DNA of 7,743 nucleotides, taken from NCBI GenBank assembly GCA_001557035.1, contig LSKJ01000187.1, positions 1 to 7,743 on the forward strand, read 5' to 3'. The stretch is from Rhodospirillaceae bacterium CCH5-H10 (GTDB lineage Bacteria; Pseudomonadota; Alphaproteobacteria; Reyranellales; Reyranellaceae). Made by a program: the position numbers and the translations under genes. The notes beneath the pieces were generated by a model, which did not search any database, was not told the DNA's origin, and saw only the letters and a list, made by a program, of their open reading frames with translations. The first letter of the stretch is position 1; each line of letters opens with the position of its first letter. Of the stretch, positions 1 through 6,523 are shown one piece after another.

Positions 1-851
1 ATCGCCTGCGCCGTGGAGATGATCTCGTCGTCGCCATGGCCCCAGCCGAGCCGCAGCAGGTAGTTACGCAGCGCCGCCGGCAGAAAGCCCATGTCGCGAT
101 AGGCATCGACGCCGAGCGCGCCGTGGCGCTTCGAGAGCTTGGCGCCGTCGGGTCCGTGGATCAGTGGGATATGGGCGTAGACCGGCTCGGGCCAGCCCAT
201 GGCCCGGATGATCTGGAGCTGACGGAAGGCGTTGTTCAGGTGATCGTCGCCGCGGATGACGTGCGTCACGCCCATGTCGTGGTCGTCGACGACGACGGCC
301 AGCATGTAGGTCGGCGTGCCGTCGGCGCGCAGCATGATCATGTCGTCGAGCTGGGAATTCTCGACCGTGACCTCGCCCTGCACGGCGTCCTTGATGACCG
401 TCTGGCCGGTCTGCGGCGCCTTAAGGCGAACGACAGGCTTCACGCCGGCGGGCGCCTCCTTCGGGTCGCGATCGCGCCAGCGGCCGTCGTAGCGCATCGG
501 CTTGCCGGCGGCCTTCTGCGCCGCGCGCATTTCGTCGAGCTCCTGCGGCGAGGCATAGCAATGATAGGCTTGGCCCTTGGCCAGCATCTCGAGCGCGACC
601 TCGGCGTGACGCGCAGCCCGCGAGAACTGGTAGGTGACCTCACCGTCCCACGGCAGGCCGAGCCACGACAGGCCGTCGAGGATCGCGGCGATCGCCGGCT
701 CGGTGGAGCGCGCCCGGTCGGTGTCCTCGATGCGCAGCAGGTACTTGCCGCCGTGGTGCCGGGCAAACAGCCAATTGAACAGGGCCGTGCGGGCGCCGCC
801 GATATGGAGGTAGCCGGTGGGCGAGGGGGCGAAGCGGGTAACGACGGTCAT
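1..851 (-). CDS. gltX: Glutamyl-tRNA synthetase, N-terminal part (runs off left edge)
   Basis: Class I aminoacyl-tRNA synthetase that charges tRNA(Glu) with glutamate in the cytoplasm. Translating the minus strand from the ATG at 851-849 gives an opening with [14 protein letters not shown], in which HIGG (residues 16-19) is the HIGH ATP-binding signature. RIEDTDRAR follows at about 40-48. The second class I signature appears as KLSKR (238-242), with [20 protein letters not shown] after it. About 283 codons are present. The family is about 470 residues, so the C-terminal anticodon-binding part lies outside the window. Positions matching the E. coli GluRS zinc ligands C98, C100, C125 and H127 read C98, A100, W125 and D127, so this enzyme should not bind that zinc; many GluRSs lack it. 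Only a weak AGG precedes the start. The gene diverges from comEC. Alphaproteobacteria often carry two gltX paralogues, and I cannot tell which one this is or whether it also charges tRNA(Gln). Confidence 0.96.
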   Translation of the reverse strand, partial: MTVVTRFAPSPTGYLHIGGARTALFNWLFARHHGGKYLLRIEDTDRARSTEPAIAAILDGLSWLGLPWDGEVTYQFSRAARHAEVALEMLAKGQAYHCYASPQELDEMRAAQKAAGKPMRYDGRWRDRDPKEAPAGVKPVVRLKAPQTGQTVIKDAVQGEVTVENSQLDDMIMLRADGTPTYMLAVVVDDHDMGVTHVIRGDDHLNNAFRQLQIIRAMGWPEPVYAHIPLIHGPDGAKLSKRHGALGVDAYRDMGFLPAALRNYLLRLGWGHGDDEIISTAQA

Positions 852-936
852 CGGCCTGGAAACTGGTGCGGGGTGAGTGCGATTTCGCCGCAATTCGGGC
901 TAAAAAGCGCGCCGTAGGTAGGCGAGCGTCCGAAAC
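852..936. other. Divergent gltX/comEC intergenic region
   Basis: These 85 bp must hold the start signals of both divergent genes. I see an A-rich patch (TAAAAA, 901-906) in otherwise GC-rich sequence, but no -35/-10 pair close enough to consensus to call on either strand. No repeat or hairpin stands out. A TAG at 919-921, in frame with comEC, limits how far upstream comEC can start. Confidence 0.4.
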
Positions 937-3063
937 GTGTCAAACCCGCGCGTCTGGATCCTGGAGCAACTGGACGCCGAGCGCGGCCGGTGGATGCTGT
1001 GGCTGCCCGTCGCGCTGGGACTGGGCATCGCTGTCTATTTCGAACTGCCGAGCGAACCCGCTCTCTGGGTAGGGCCGGCACTTGCGGCCTTTGCGACGGT
1101 CCTCGCCATCCTGTCGCCCGCGGGAAGCCTGGCGCGGGCGCTGGCTATCGGGGCGGTTGCCGCCTCGACGGGCCTCGGCCTTGTTGCCTGGCGCACCGCG
1201 AGCCTCGCGGCTCCTACACTCAGCCGGCCGCTGTTCAGCCTCAACGTCGAGGGCAGGGTGAGCGACATCCAGCGGCTGCCCGACGGCGTGCGGGTGGTGC
1301 TCGAAGCCGTGCGCCTCAGGGGCAACGGCGTGCCGCCGCCGGAAATGATGCCTGCCAAGGTGCGCGTCACGCTGAATCGCGGTGCGCCCCCGCTCACCAT
1401 CGGCGACCGGCTGCTGGTCCTGGCCAACCTCTCGCCGCCCGCCGGCCCAGCATCGCCCGGCGCTTTCGATTTCCAGCGGGTCGCCTGGTACCAGCAACTC
1501 GGCGCCGTGGGCTACGCGCTGGCGCCCGCGACGGTGATCGAGCGCGGCAAGCCCGACGGCTTCGTGCGCACGCTGGACGCGCTGCGCACCGATCTGGCCG
1601 CGCGTATCCTGAAGGTGCTGCCGGGCCCCGCCGGCGGCGTGGTCGCCTCGTTGCTGGTCGGCGAGCAGACGGCCGTCGACAAGGACGTGGCGCAGGCGAT
1701 GCGCGATTCGGGTCTTGCGCACATCCTGTCGATCTCGGGCCTGCACATCGTGTTCGTGGTCGGCCTGGTGATGGGCATCGTCCGCTACGGTATCGCGCTG
1801 GTGCCGGCACTGGCTCTGCGCATCGACGCCAAGAAGGTGGCGGCCGCGCTCGCGCTGTTGGCGGCGCTGTTCTACACGGCGCTCGCCGGCGCACCCGTGC
1901 CGGCGCAACGCGCCTGCGCGATGGCGGCCTTCGCGCTGCTGGCCATCCTGCTCGACCGTACGGCGCTGTCGCTGCGACTGGTGGCCTGGTCGGCCGTGAT
2001 CGTCCTCCTCATCGCACCGGAATCGCTCACGGGCGCGTCCTTCCAGATGTCGTTCGCCGCCGTCGTCGCGCTGATCGCCGGGTGGGAATCGGCGGCGCCC
2101 TTGCGCCGCCGCCTGCACGAGCGGGCCGAACTCTCGGATCATCGCTGGGCATGGCGCATCGGTGCGGCGCTCGCCGCGAGCCTGGTGACGACCCTGATCG
2201 CCTCGGTCGCCACAGGCGCTTTTGCCGCCTACCACTTCAACCGCCTGTCGCTGCTCGGCGTCGTCGCCAACCTGCTGGGCGTCCCGCTCACCGGCTTCTG
2301 GATCATGCCGTGGGGCCTGCTGGCGATGCTGTTGATGCCGTTCGGTCTGGAAGGTTTCGCGCTGGTGCCGATGGGCTGGGGCGTCGATGCGCTGAACGCC
2401 ATCGCCTTCCATGTCGCGGCCTGGCCCGAATCCGCGGTCCTCGTACCGTCGCTGCCCGGTGCCAGCCTGTGGCTGCTCACGGCCGGCGGTCTGTGGCTCT
2501 GCCTGTGGCAGCGGCGCTGGCGCTATGCCGGATTGCCCGTCGTGGCGATCGGCCTGATGCTCGGCCCGCCACCCGCGCCGGACCTGCTGATGAGCGAGGA
2601 TGGTCGCGTGCTCGGCCTGCGCGACGAGCGTGGCGTGGTCCACGTCGCGTCGGCACGGACCGACCGGTTCGTGAGCGATTCGTGGGCGCGCCGGCAGGGG
2701 CAGGAGGGCGCCAAGCGCTGGACCGTCAGCGCCGACGAGCAGGCGTCCGGCCTCGGCTGCAACACCGGTCTCTGTCGATGGCGCAAGGGACCATGGCGCA
2801 TCGCAATGGTGAGCGACGAGAGGCGGCTCGCCGAGGCCTGCGGCTCGGCCGACATCGTGCTCTCGACCGTCGACGCCCAGGCGCGCTGCCGGGGGCCGCG
2901 CCTCGTGATCGACCGGCGCGATGCCTGGAAGGACGGAGCGCACGCGCTGTGGCTGGACGATCTCACGGTGAAGCGCGAGACCGCGAACGGCCGCCGCGGC
3001 GACCGTCCGTGGGTGCCGAACAGTTCGATGCGGCAGGGCGCGGTCAAGGCGCCCGGCGCCTGA
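937..3063 (+). CDS. comEC: ComEC/Rec2-family DNA internalization channel protein
   Basis: Polytopic inner-membrane protein of 708 residues, expected to carry single-stranded DNA into the cytoplasm during natural transformation. Hydrophobic segments lie at about 20-90. A soluble DUF4131/OB-like stretch at about 95-195 includes PGAFDFQRVAWY (from 174). The competence domain, about 225-540, has the hallmark HILSISGLHI (262-271) and HFNRLS...ANLLGVPL (433-451), with many membrane helices. The last 160 residues (from about 549) are soluble. They lack the HxHxDH metal-binding signature of the beta-lactamase-like domain found at the C terminus of Bacillus ComEC, but contain four cysteines (C608, C613, C635, C651). 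The start is GTG at 937: an in-frame TAG at 919-921 excludes anything earlier, and the next ATG is codon 20. The ribosome-binding site is weak. The gene converges on lexA with 11 bp between stops and no visible terminator. The family call is firm. Whether the host is transformable cannot be judged here. Confidence 0.93.
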   Translation: MSNPRVWILEQLDAERGRWMLWLPVALGLGIAVYFELPSEPALWVGPALAAFATVLAILSPAGSLARALAIGAVAASTGLGLVAWRTASLAAPTLSRPLFSLNVEGRVSDIQRLPDGVRVVLEAVRLRGNGVPPPEMMPAKVRVTLNRGAPPLTIGDRLLVLANLSPPAGPASPGAFDFQRVAWYQQLGAVGYALAPATVIERGKPDGFVRTLDALRTDLAARILKVLPGPAGGVVASLLVGEQTAVDKDVAQAMRDSGLAHILSISGLHIVFVVGLVMGIVRYGIALVPALALRIDAKKVAAALALLAALFYTALAGAPVPAQRACAMAAFALLAILLDRTALSLRLVAWSAVIVLLIAPESLTGASFQMSFAAVVALIAGWESAAPLRRRLHERAELSDHRWAWRIGAALAASLVTTLIASVATGAFAAYHFNRLSLLGVVANLLGVPLTGFWIMPWGLLAMLLMPFGLEGFALVPMGWGVDALNAIAFHVAAWPESAVLVPSLPGASLWLLTAGGLWLCLWQRRWRYAGLPVVAIGLMLGPPPAPDLLMSEDGRVLGLRDERGVVHVASARTDRFVSDSWARRQGQEGAKRWTVSADEQASGLGCNTGLCRWRKGPWRIAMVSDERRLAEACGSADIVLSTVDAQARCRGPRLVIDRRDAWKDGAHALWLDDLTVKRETANGRRGDRPWVPNSSMRQGAVKAPGA

Positions 3064-3074
3064 CGAAGTCGCGG

Positions 3075-3824
3075 TCAGTTATAGCGGCGGTAAAGACCGG
3101 CGAGGCGGCCCTGGATCTTGACCCGGTCGGGCCCGAAGATACGGGTCTCGTAGGCGGCGTTGGCGGGCTCGAGCGCGATCGACGCGCCCTTCTTGCGCAG
3201 CCGCTTCAGCGTCGCCTCGGTGTCGTCGATCAGCGCCACGACGATCTCGCCGGTCTCGGCGGTGTCGGAACTCTTGATGATGGCGATGTCGCCGTTCTGG
3301 ATGCCGGCCTCGACCATCGAATCGCCCTGGACCTCCAGGCAATAGTGGGCGCCCGAGCCCAGCAGCGAGACGGGCACGTCGACGGTCGTGGAATTATCGC
3401 GCAGCGCCTCGATCGGCGTACCGGCGGCGATCCGGCCGTAGAGCGGCAGGCTGAGCGCCTGGGCCTCGTTGGCGGCCTGGATGGCGCCGGCCAGCGGCAC
3501 GCGGTCGGCGCGCACGATCTGCGGCACGAAGCCTTCGCGGGTTTCGGAGAAGCCGGCGCGGCGGGCGTCGGCCAGCAGGGGGGTCACGTTCGGCGCCGGC
3601 AGGGCCGCACTCTCGGGCAGCTTCACGACCTGCAGAGCGCGCGCCCGATGGGGCAGCCGCCGCAGGAAGCCGCGCTCCTCGAGCCCGGTGATCAGGCGAT
3701 GGATGCCCGACTTGGACTTCAACCGCAGCGCCTCCTTCATCTCGTCGAAGGAAGGAGACACGCCATCGTCGTTGAGCCGCTTGTTGATGAACAGGAGCAG
3801 TTCGTTTTGCTTGCGGGTTAGCAC
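3075..3824 (-). CDS. lexA: LexA repressor of the SOS response (autoproteolytic, S24 family)
   Basis: Represses DNA-damage genes and, on RecA-ssDNA stimulation, cleaves itself. The 249-residue product starts [10 protein letters not shown] and has an N-terminal winged helix-turn-helix (about 1-65, with [21 protein letters not shown] typical of alphaproteobacterial LexA), a linker, and a C-terminal S24 peptidase domain. The self-cleavage bond is A134-G135 in GRIAAGTP. The catalytic serine is S169 in QGDSM and the catalytic lysine is K207 in ATLKR. The spacing of 38 is close to the E. coli S119/K156 spacing. I chose the GTG at 3824 because family members begin MLTRKQ and a GGGGAG ribosome-binding site lies 6 bases upstream. 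The in-frame ATG at 3881 would add 19 atypical residues and sit next to the operator and downstream of the predicted promoter only by a few bases. The gene follows moeA by 108 bp, has its own promoter with LexA boxes, and ends tail-to-tail with comEC. Confidence 0.97.
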   Translation of the reverse strand: MLTRKQNELLLFINKRLNDDGVSPSFDEMKEALRLKSKSGIHRLITGLEERGFLRRLPHRARALQVVKLPESAALPAPNVTPLLADARRAGFSETREGFVPQIVRADRVPLAGAIQAANEAQALSLPLYGRIAAGTPIEALRDNSTTVDVPVSLLGSGAHYCLEVQGDSMVEAGIQNGDIAIIKSSDTAETGEIVVALIDDTEATLKRLRKKGASIALEPANAAYETRIFGPDRVKIQGRLAGLYRRYN

Positions 3825-3830
3825 CGTCTT

Positions 3831-3836
3831 CTCCCC
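3831..3836 (-). promoter_or_regulatory. lexA ribosome-binding site
   Basis: Read on the minus strand this is GGGGAG, followed by the six bases AAGACG and then the GTG start at 3824. Its quality and spacing decide between the GTG start and the in-frame ATG at 3881. Confidence 0.75.
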
Positions 3837-3856
3837 AGAACGCCTACCGGATTTAG

Positions 3857-3871
3857 GAACAAATCCTGAAA
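3857..3871. promoter_or_regulatory. Second, imperfect LexA (SOS) box
   Basis: The plus strand reads GAAC-AAATCCT-GAAA, matching the direct-repeat operator GAAC-N7-GAAC at 7 of 8 defined positions (final C replaced by A). It lies 10 bp downstream of the perfect box in the direction of lexA transcription, roughly at +4 to +18 if transcription starts near 3875. A second low-affinity site is plausible, but one-mismatch matches can occur by chance. Confidence 0.5.
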
Positions 3872-3881
3872 CCCGGCACAT

Positions 3882-3896
3882 GTTCTAGTTTAGTTC
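3882..3896. promoter_or_regulatory. LexA (SOS) box, alphaproteobacterial type
   Basis: The plus strand reads GTTC-TAGTTTA-GTTC, an exact match to the known alphaproteobacterial SOS operator GTTC-N7-GTTC. It covers the -10 element and part of the spacer of the lexA promoter, so bound LexA would block polymerase: a classical autorepression layout. Confidence 0.9.
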
Positions 3897-3910
3897 CACA
3901 TAAACGTCAA
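3882..3910 (-). promoter_or_regulatory. lexA promoter (sigma70-like)
   Basis: On the minus strand, TTGACG (3910-3905, 5 of 6 to TTGACA) is followed by a 17-base spacer and TAGAAC (3887-3882, 4 of 6 to TATAAT). The expected start site is near 3875, about 50 bases before the lexA GTG. Overlap with the perfect LexA box supports the call. lexA can therefore be transcribed independently of the trp/moa genes upstream. Confidence 0.75.
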
Positions 3911-3932
3911 CTTATCCCAAGGAGAACCGGGA

Positions 3933-5147
3933 TCAGTAGCCGCCGGAAAGGCTTTGGAGATCGACAACCTGCACGGTGTCTCCCGCCTTGCGTGCGGGGT
4001 CGTGGGCCGGACGGATCATAAGGCCATCACATGCCGCCAGCACGGACAGCATCGAACTGTCCTGAACGGGATGCGGGTCGACGGTGAGCGCGCCGTCGCC
4101 GGAACGAGCGAGACGCGAGCGGACATAGTCCTCGCGCTGGTCGTTCTGCTTCACGTCGACCGCGAGGCGGGCGGGCACCGTGCGCACGAGATCGCCGGCC
4201 TGGCCCAGCATGCGCTCGAGCGCGGGCTTCAGGAACAGCAGTGCGCAGACCATCGTGGAAACGGGATTGCCCGGCAGCCCGAGCACGCGGGCACGACCGC
4301 GCGCGGCGAACATCAGCGGCTTGCCGGGGCGCATGGCGATCTTCCAGAAATCCATGTCGAAGCCCTGCGCCTTCAGCGCGTCCTGGACGAGATCGTGGTC
4401 GCCGACCGAGGCGCCGCCCAGGGTGATCAGCAGGTCATGCTGGGCGCCGGCTTCGATGCAGCGTTCGATCAGCTTCGCGTCGTCGCGCGCGATGTCGAAC
4501 AGGGTGGGCTCGCCGCCCCAGCCACGCACGAGGGCCGCGACGGCAATGCCCGAGGAGGAAACGATCTGGTTCCGGCCGACCGGCTCGCCCGGCATCACGA
4601 GTTCATCGCCGGTCGAGAGGATCGCGACGCGCGGCTTGCGATGGACCGAGAGCCACGGATGGTTCATGGCGGCGGCGAGCGCCACGTCGCGCGTGGTGAG
4701 CGTCCGGCCCACCGCCAGCGGCGAAGCGCCCGCACTGAAGTCGAGCCCGGCCTTGCGGATATGGCGACCGATTCGCGGTGGGTCGAGGATGGTGATCTTC
4801 GCACCGTCCGCCTTCGTGTCTTCCTGGATGACGATCGAGTCGGCCCCCATCGGCAGCGGGCCGCCGGTGAAGATGCGCACGGTCTCGCCGGGCTGCAGCG
4901 CGTGGTCGTAGGACCCGCCGGCCGGCGCCTGGCCCACGAGTGTCAGCACCGCCGGGACGGCCGGAACGTCGGCGGCTCGCACCGCATATCCGTCCATCGC
5001 CGAGAGGTCGGCCGGTGGCTGCGTCAGCCGGGCCTGTGGTGGCGTTGCCAGCACACGGCCGGCGGCGTCGGCGACCGACACCATCTCGGACGGAAGGGCC
5101 TCGAAGGCCGCGATCACGCGGGCATGGGCGTCACGAACGGAGAGCAT
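3933..5147 (-). CDS. moeA: Molybdopterin molybdenumtransferase MoeA
   Basis: Cytoplasmic enzyme of molybdenum-cofactor synthesis. It inserts molybdate into molybdopterin, using the adenylylated intermediate made by a MogA-type partner. The 404-residue product has the family's usual length and motifs: LSAMDGYAVR (48-57), the FTGGPLP loop (93-99), STGDEL (178-183), the MogA-like GGASVGD (244-250), and MRPGKP followed by LPGNPVS (291-297). The C-terminal beta-barrel domain runs from about 325. I start it at the ATG at 5147 because the family begins with a helix like MLSVRDA and a GAGG lies 5 bases upstream. An in-frame ATG at 5237 would place 30 extra residues inside the inverted repeat. moaC lies upstream on the same strand across a 96-bp gap, and lexA follows after 108 bp. 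The first bases of its GAGG overlap the edge of the repeat, so a hairpin there could affect translation. Confidence 0.96.
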   Translation of the reverse strand: MLSVRDAHARVIAAFEALPSEMVSVADAAGRVLATPPQARLTQPPADLSAMDGYAVRAADVPAVPAVLTLVGQAPAGGSYDHALQPGETVRIFTGGPLPMGADSIVIQEDTKADGAKITILDPPRIGRHIRKAGLDFSAGASPLAVGRTLTTRDVALAAAMNHPWLSVHRKPRVAILSTGDELVMPGEPVGRNQIVSSSGIAVAALVRGWGGEPTLFDIARDDAKLIERCIEAGAQHDLLITLGGASVGDHDLVQDALKAQGFDMDFWKIAMRPGKPLMFAARGRARVLGLPGNPVSTMVCALLFLKPALERMLGQAGDLVRTVPARLAVDVKQNDQREDYVRSRLARSGDGALTVDPHPVQDSSMLSVLAACDGLMIRPAHDPARKAGDTVQVVDLQSLSGGY

Positions 5148-5164
5148 TGTCGCCTCATTGGAGC

Positions 5165-5182
5165 GCGCCACTCCAGTGGCGC
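5165..5182. repeat. Internal palindrome of the moeA-proximal arm
   Basis: GCGCCACT-CC-AGTGGCGC: perfect 8-base half-sites. As RNA it folds as a 7-bp stem with a 4-base loop. The covarying pair here is C5169-G5178. The arm carries an extra GC on its outer left side (GAGCGC before GCCACT), which makes the wider palindrome asymmetric. Confidence 0.85.
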
Positions 5183-5212
5183 TCAAGCTATCGTCGAGGG
5201 GTAAAGGGATGA

Positions 5213-5230
5213 GCGCAACTGGAGTTGCGC
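5213..5230. repeat. Internal palindrome of the moaC-proximal arm
   Basis: GCGCAACT-GG-AGTTGCGC: perfect 8-base half-sites, with A5217-T5226 at the position where the other arm has a C-G pair. The same asymmetric extra GC appears on its outer side (after 5230), as expected for an inverted copy. Confidence 0.85.
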
Positions 5231-5243
5231 GCTCCAATGACAG

Positions 5244-5726
5244 TCATGCGCTCCACGTGCCAGACTTGCCGCCGGACTTGTGGAGCAGCTTCACCTCGGA
5301 GATCACCATGCCGCGGTCGACCGCCTTGCACATGTCGTAGACGGTGAGGGCGGCGACGGACGCGGCGGTCAGCGCCTCCATCTCGACGCCAGTGCGGCCC
5401 TTGAGCTTGCAGGTCGCCTCGATGTCGACGGCCTTGCGCTTCGGGTCGAGCGAGAGCTTCACGTCGACCGACGACAGCGCGAGCGGATGGCAGAGCGGAA
5501 TCAGGTCGGGCGTCTTCTTGGCCGCCATGATGCCCGCGAGCTGGGCCACCGCGAGCACGTCGCCTTTCTTGGCCTTCTTGTCGCGGATCAGCTTCAGGGT
5601 CGCGGCCTGCATGATGACGCTGGCGCGGGCGACGGCGACACGCTCCGTGATCTCCTTGTCGCCGACATCGACCATGCGGGCGTTGCCGCCCTCGTCGAAA
5701 TGGGTGAGCGCCGCCTTGCGCTTCAT
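5244..5726 (-). CDS. moaC: Cyclic pyranopterin monophosphate synthase MoaC
   Basis: With MoaA it converts GTP to cyclic pyranopterin monophosphate, the first stable intermediate of molybdenum-cofactor synthesis; MoaC acts on the 3',8-cyclo-GTP product of MoaA. The 160 residues match the family length. Key residues line up with E. coli MoaC at a constant offset of +3: K54, K70, H80 in LIPLCHPL (75-82), E115 and E117 in TGVEMEAL, D131 and K134 in YDMCKAVD. The C terminus SGGKSGTW is typical. The ATG at 5726 overlaps the trpC stop by four bases (ATGA) and has GAGG four bases upstream inside trpC, so translation is probably coupled to trpC. Three bases after its stop begins the nested inverted repeat. 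No moaA or other moa gene is visible here. Confidence 0.97.
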   Translation of the reverse strand: MKRKAALTHFDEGGNARMVDVGDKEITERVAVARASVIMQAATLKLIRDKKAKKGDVLAVAQLAGIMAAKKTPDLIPLCHPLALSSVDVKLSLDPKRKAVDIEATCKLKGRTGVEMEALTAASVAALTVYDMCKAVDRGMVISEVKLLHKSGGKSGTWSA

Positions 5727-6523
5727 GCGGCCTCGCGCACCAGGATCTCGCGCACCGCCGCTTCGACGTCGGGCTTGCGCATGAAGCTCTCGCCGATCAG
5801 GAACGCCGAGGCGCCGACCTTGGCCATGCGGGCGAGGTCGGCAGGGGAGCCGAGGCCGCTTTCGGCCACCAGCACGCGGTCCTTCGGCACCATCGGCGCC
5901 AGCTTCTCGGTGGTGGCGAGATCGACGGCCAGGGTCTTCAGGTTGCGGTTGTTCACGCCGATCAGGTCGGCGTCGACCTTGAGCGCGCGTTCCAGTTCCT
6001 CGCCGTCATGCACCTCGACCAGCACGTCCATGCCCCATTTGTGCGCAAGCTTCGCCAGCTCGGCGGCGAGCGCGTCGTCGAGGCAGGCCATGATCAGCAG
6101 GATGCAGTCGGCGCCGAGTGCGCGGGCTTCCGGCACCTGGTAGGGATCGATCATGAAATCCTTGCGCAGCACGGGCAGTTTCACCGCGGCGCGCGCCTGG
6201 GTCAGGAACTCGTCCTTGCCCTGGAAGTAGGGCTCGTCGGTCAGGATCGACAGGCAGGTCGCGCCGCCGCGCTCGTAGGAGCGGGCGAGGGAAGGCGGAT
6301 CGAAGTCCGGCCGGATCAGGCCCTTGCTGGGCGAGGCCTTCTTGATTTCGGCGATCAGGCCGTAGCGGCCCTCGGCGATCGTGGCCTTGAGCGCCCGGGC
6401 GAAGCCGCGCGGCGAATCGGTGTCGCGGGCGAGGTTCTCGATGACCCTGAGCGAGCGTTGCGAGATGCGCCCGGCCACATGGCGCTTCTTGTCGGCAACG
6501 ATCCGGTCGAGCGTGTCGCTCAT
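5723..6523 (-). CDS. trpC: Indole-3-glycerol phosphate synthase
   Basis: Fourth step of the tryptophan pathway: ring closure and decarboxylation of 1-(o-carboxyphenylamino)-1-deoxyribulose 5-phosphate to indole-3-glycerol phosphate, in the cytoplasm. The 266-residue product is a single TIM-barrel domain with no TrpF fusion. Catalytic positions known from the family are visible: K61 in [12 protein letters not shown]121 in LRKDF, E170 in VEVHD, N191 in GVNNRNL and S222 in VAESGLG. The phosphate-binding GESFM lies near the C terminus (244-248). I use the ATG at 6523, which overlaps the trpD stop by four bases (ATGA) and has AAGAGG about 8 bases upstream, in preference to a TTG two codons earlier. 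It sits between trpD and moaC with overlapping ends on both sides, so it is the middle cistron of a coupled set. Confidence 0.97.
   Translation of the reverse strand: MSDTLDRIVADKKRHVAGRISQRSLRVIENLARDTDSPRGFARALKATIAEGRYGLIAEIKKASPSKGLIRPDFDPPSLARSYERGGATCLSILTDEPYFQGKDEFLTQARAAVKLPVLRKDFMIDPYQVPEARALGADCILLIMACLDDALAAELAKLAHKWGMDVLVEVHDGEELERALKVDADLIGVNNRNLKTLAVDLATTEKLAPMVPKDRVLVAESGLGSPADLARMAKVGASAFLIGESFMRKPDVEAAVREILVREAA

Larger units (their letters stand above)
5155..5240. repeat. Nested inverted repeat (BIME/REP-like) between moaC and moeA
   Basis: Two 31-nt arms, 5155-5185 and 5210-5240, are inverted copies of each other (29 of 31 identical) around a 24-nt spacer (5186-5209). Each arm contains its own perfect 8+8 palindrome around a 2-base centre (5165-5182 and 5213-5230). 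The only two differences between arms, 5169 and 5178 against 5226 and 5217, are the two bases that pair with each other inside each palindrome: C-G in one arm, T-A/A-T in the other. The element begins 3 bp after the moaC stop and ends 7 bp before the moeA ATG. In the operon mRNA it could form one long stem or two short hairpins. There is no U-run, so it is not a standard intrinsic terminator. It has the form of a pair of REP-type palindromic units, but no second copy exists in this window to prove it is dispersed. Confidence 0.85.

Noticed and set aside
36..917. A 293-codon plus-strand frame opposite gltX
   Set aside because: The minus strand carries the HIGH and KMSKS-type signatures of GluRS across the same bases, so this frame is its complement.
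940..2943. A 667-codon antisense frame inside comEC
   Set aside because: Composition is biased to Arg, Gln, His and Gly, with no family resemblance. The membrane-protein pattern on the plus strand is unambiguous.
990..3821. A 943-codon open frame on the plus strand spanning comEC and the opposite strand of lexA
   Set aside because: It is rich in Arg, Ala and Gly with no recognisable motif, and it overlaps two genes with clear catalytic or family signatures. Long stop-free shadow frames are expected at this GC content.
3825..3881. Upstream ATG start for lexA at 3881
   Set aside because: It would add 19 residues not seen in LexA proteins. It begins one base from the perfect LexA box and upstream of the likely transcription start region, whereas GTG at 3824 has a good ribosome-binding site.
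3914..3933. ATCCC/GGGAT stem just after moeA as a possible terminator
   Set aside because: Only 5 bp with a 10-base loop, overlapping the moeA stop codon and followed on the minus strand by AAGTTG with no U-run.
5148..5340. Upstream moeA start at 5237, and a plus-strand frame from 5158 that begins with the same peptide
   Set aside because: Both begin inside the inverted repeat, and their shared first residues only reflect that the two arms are inverted copies.
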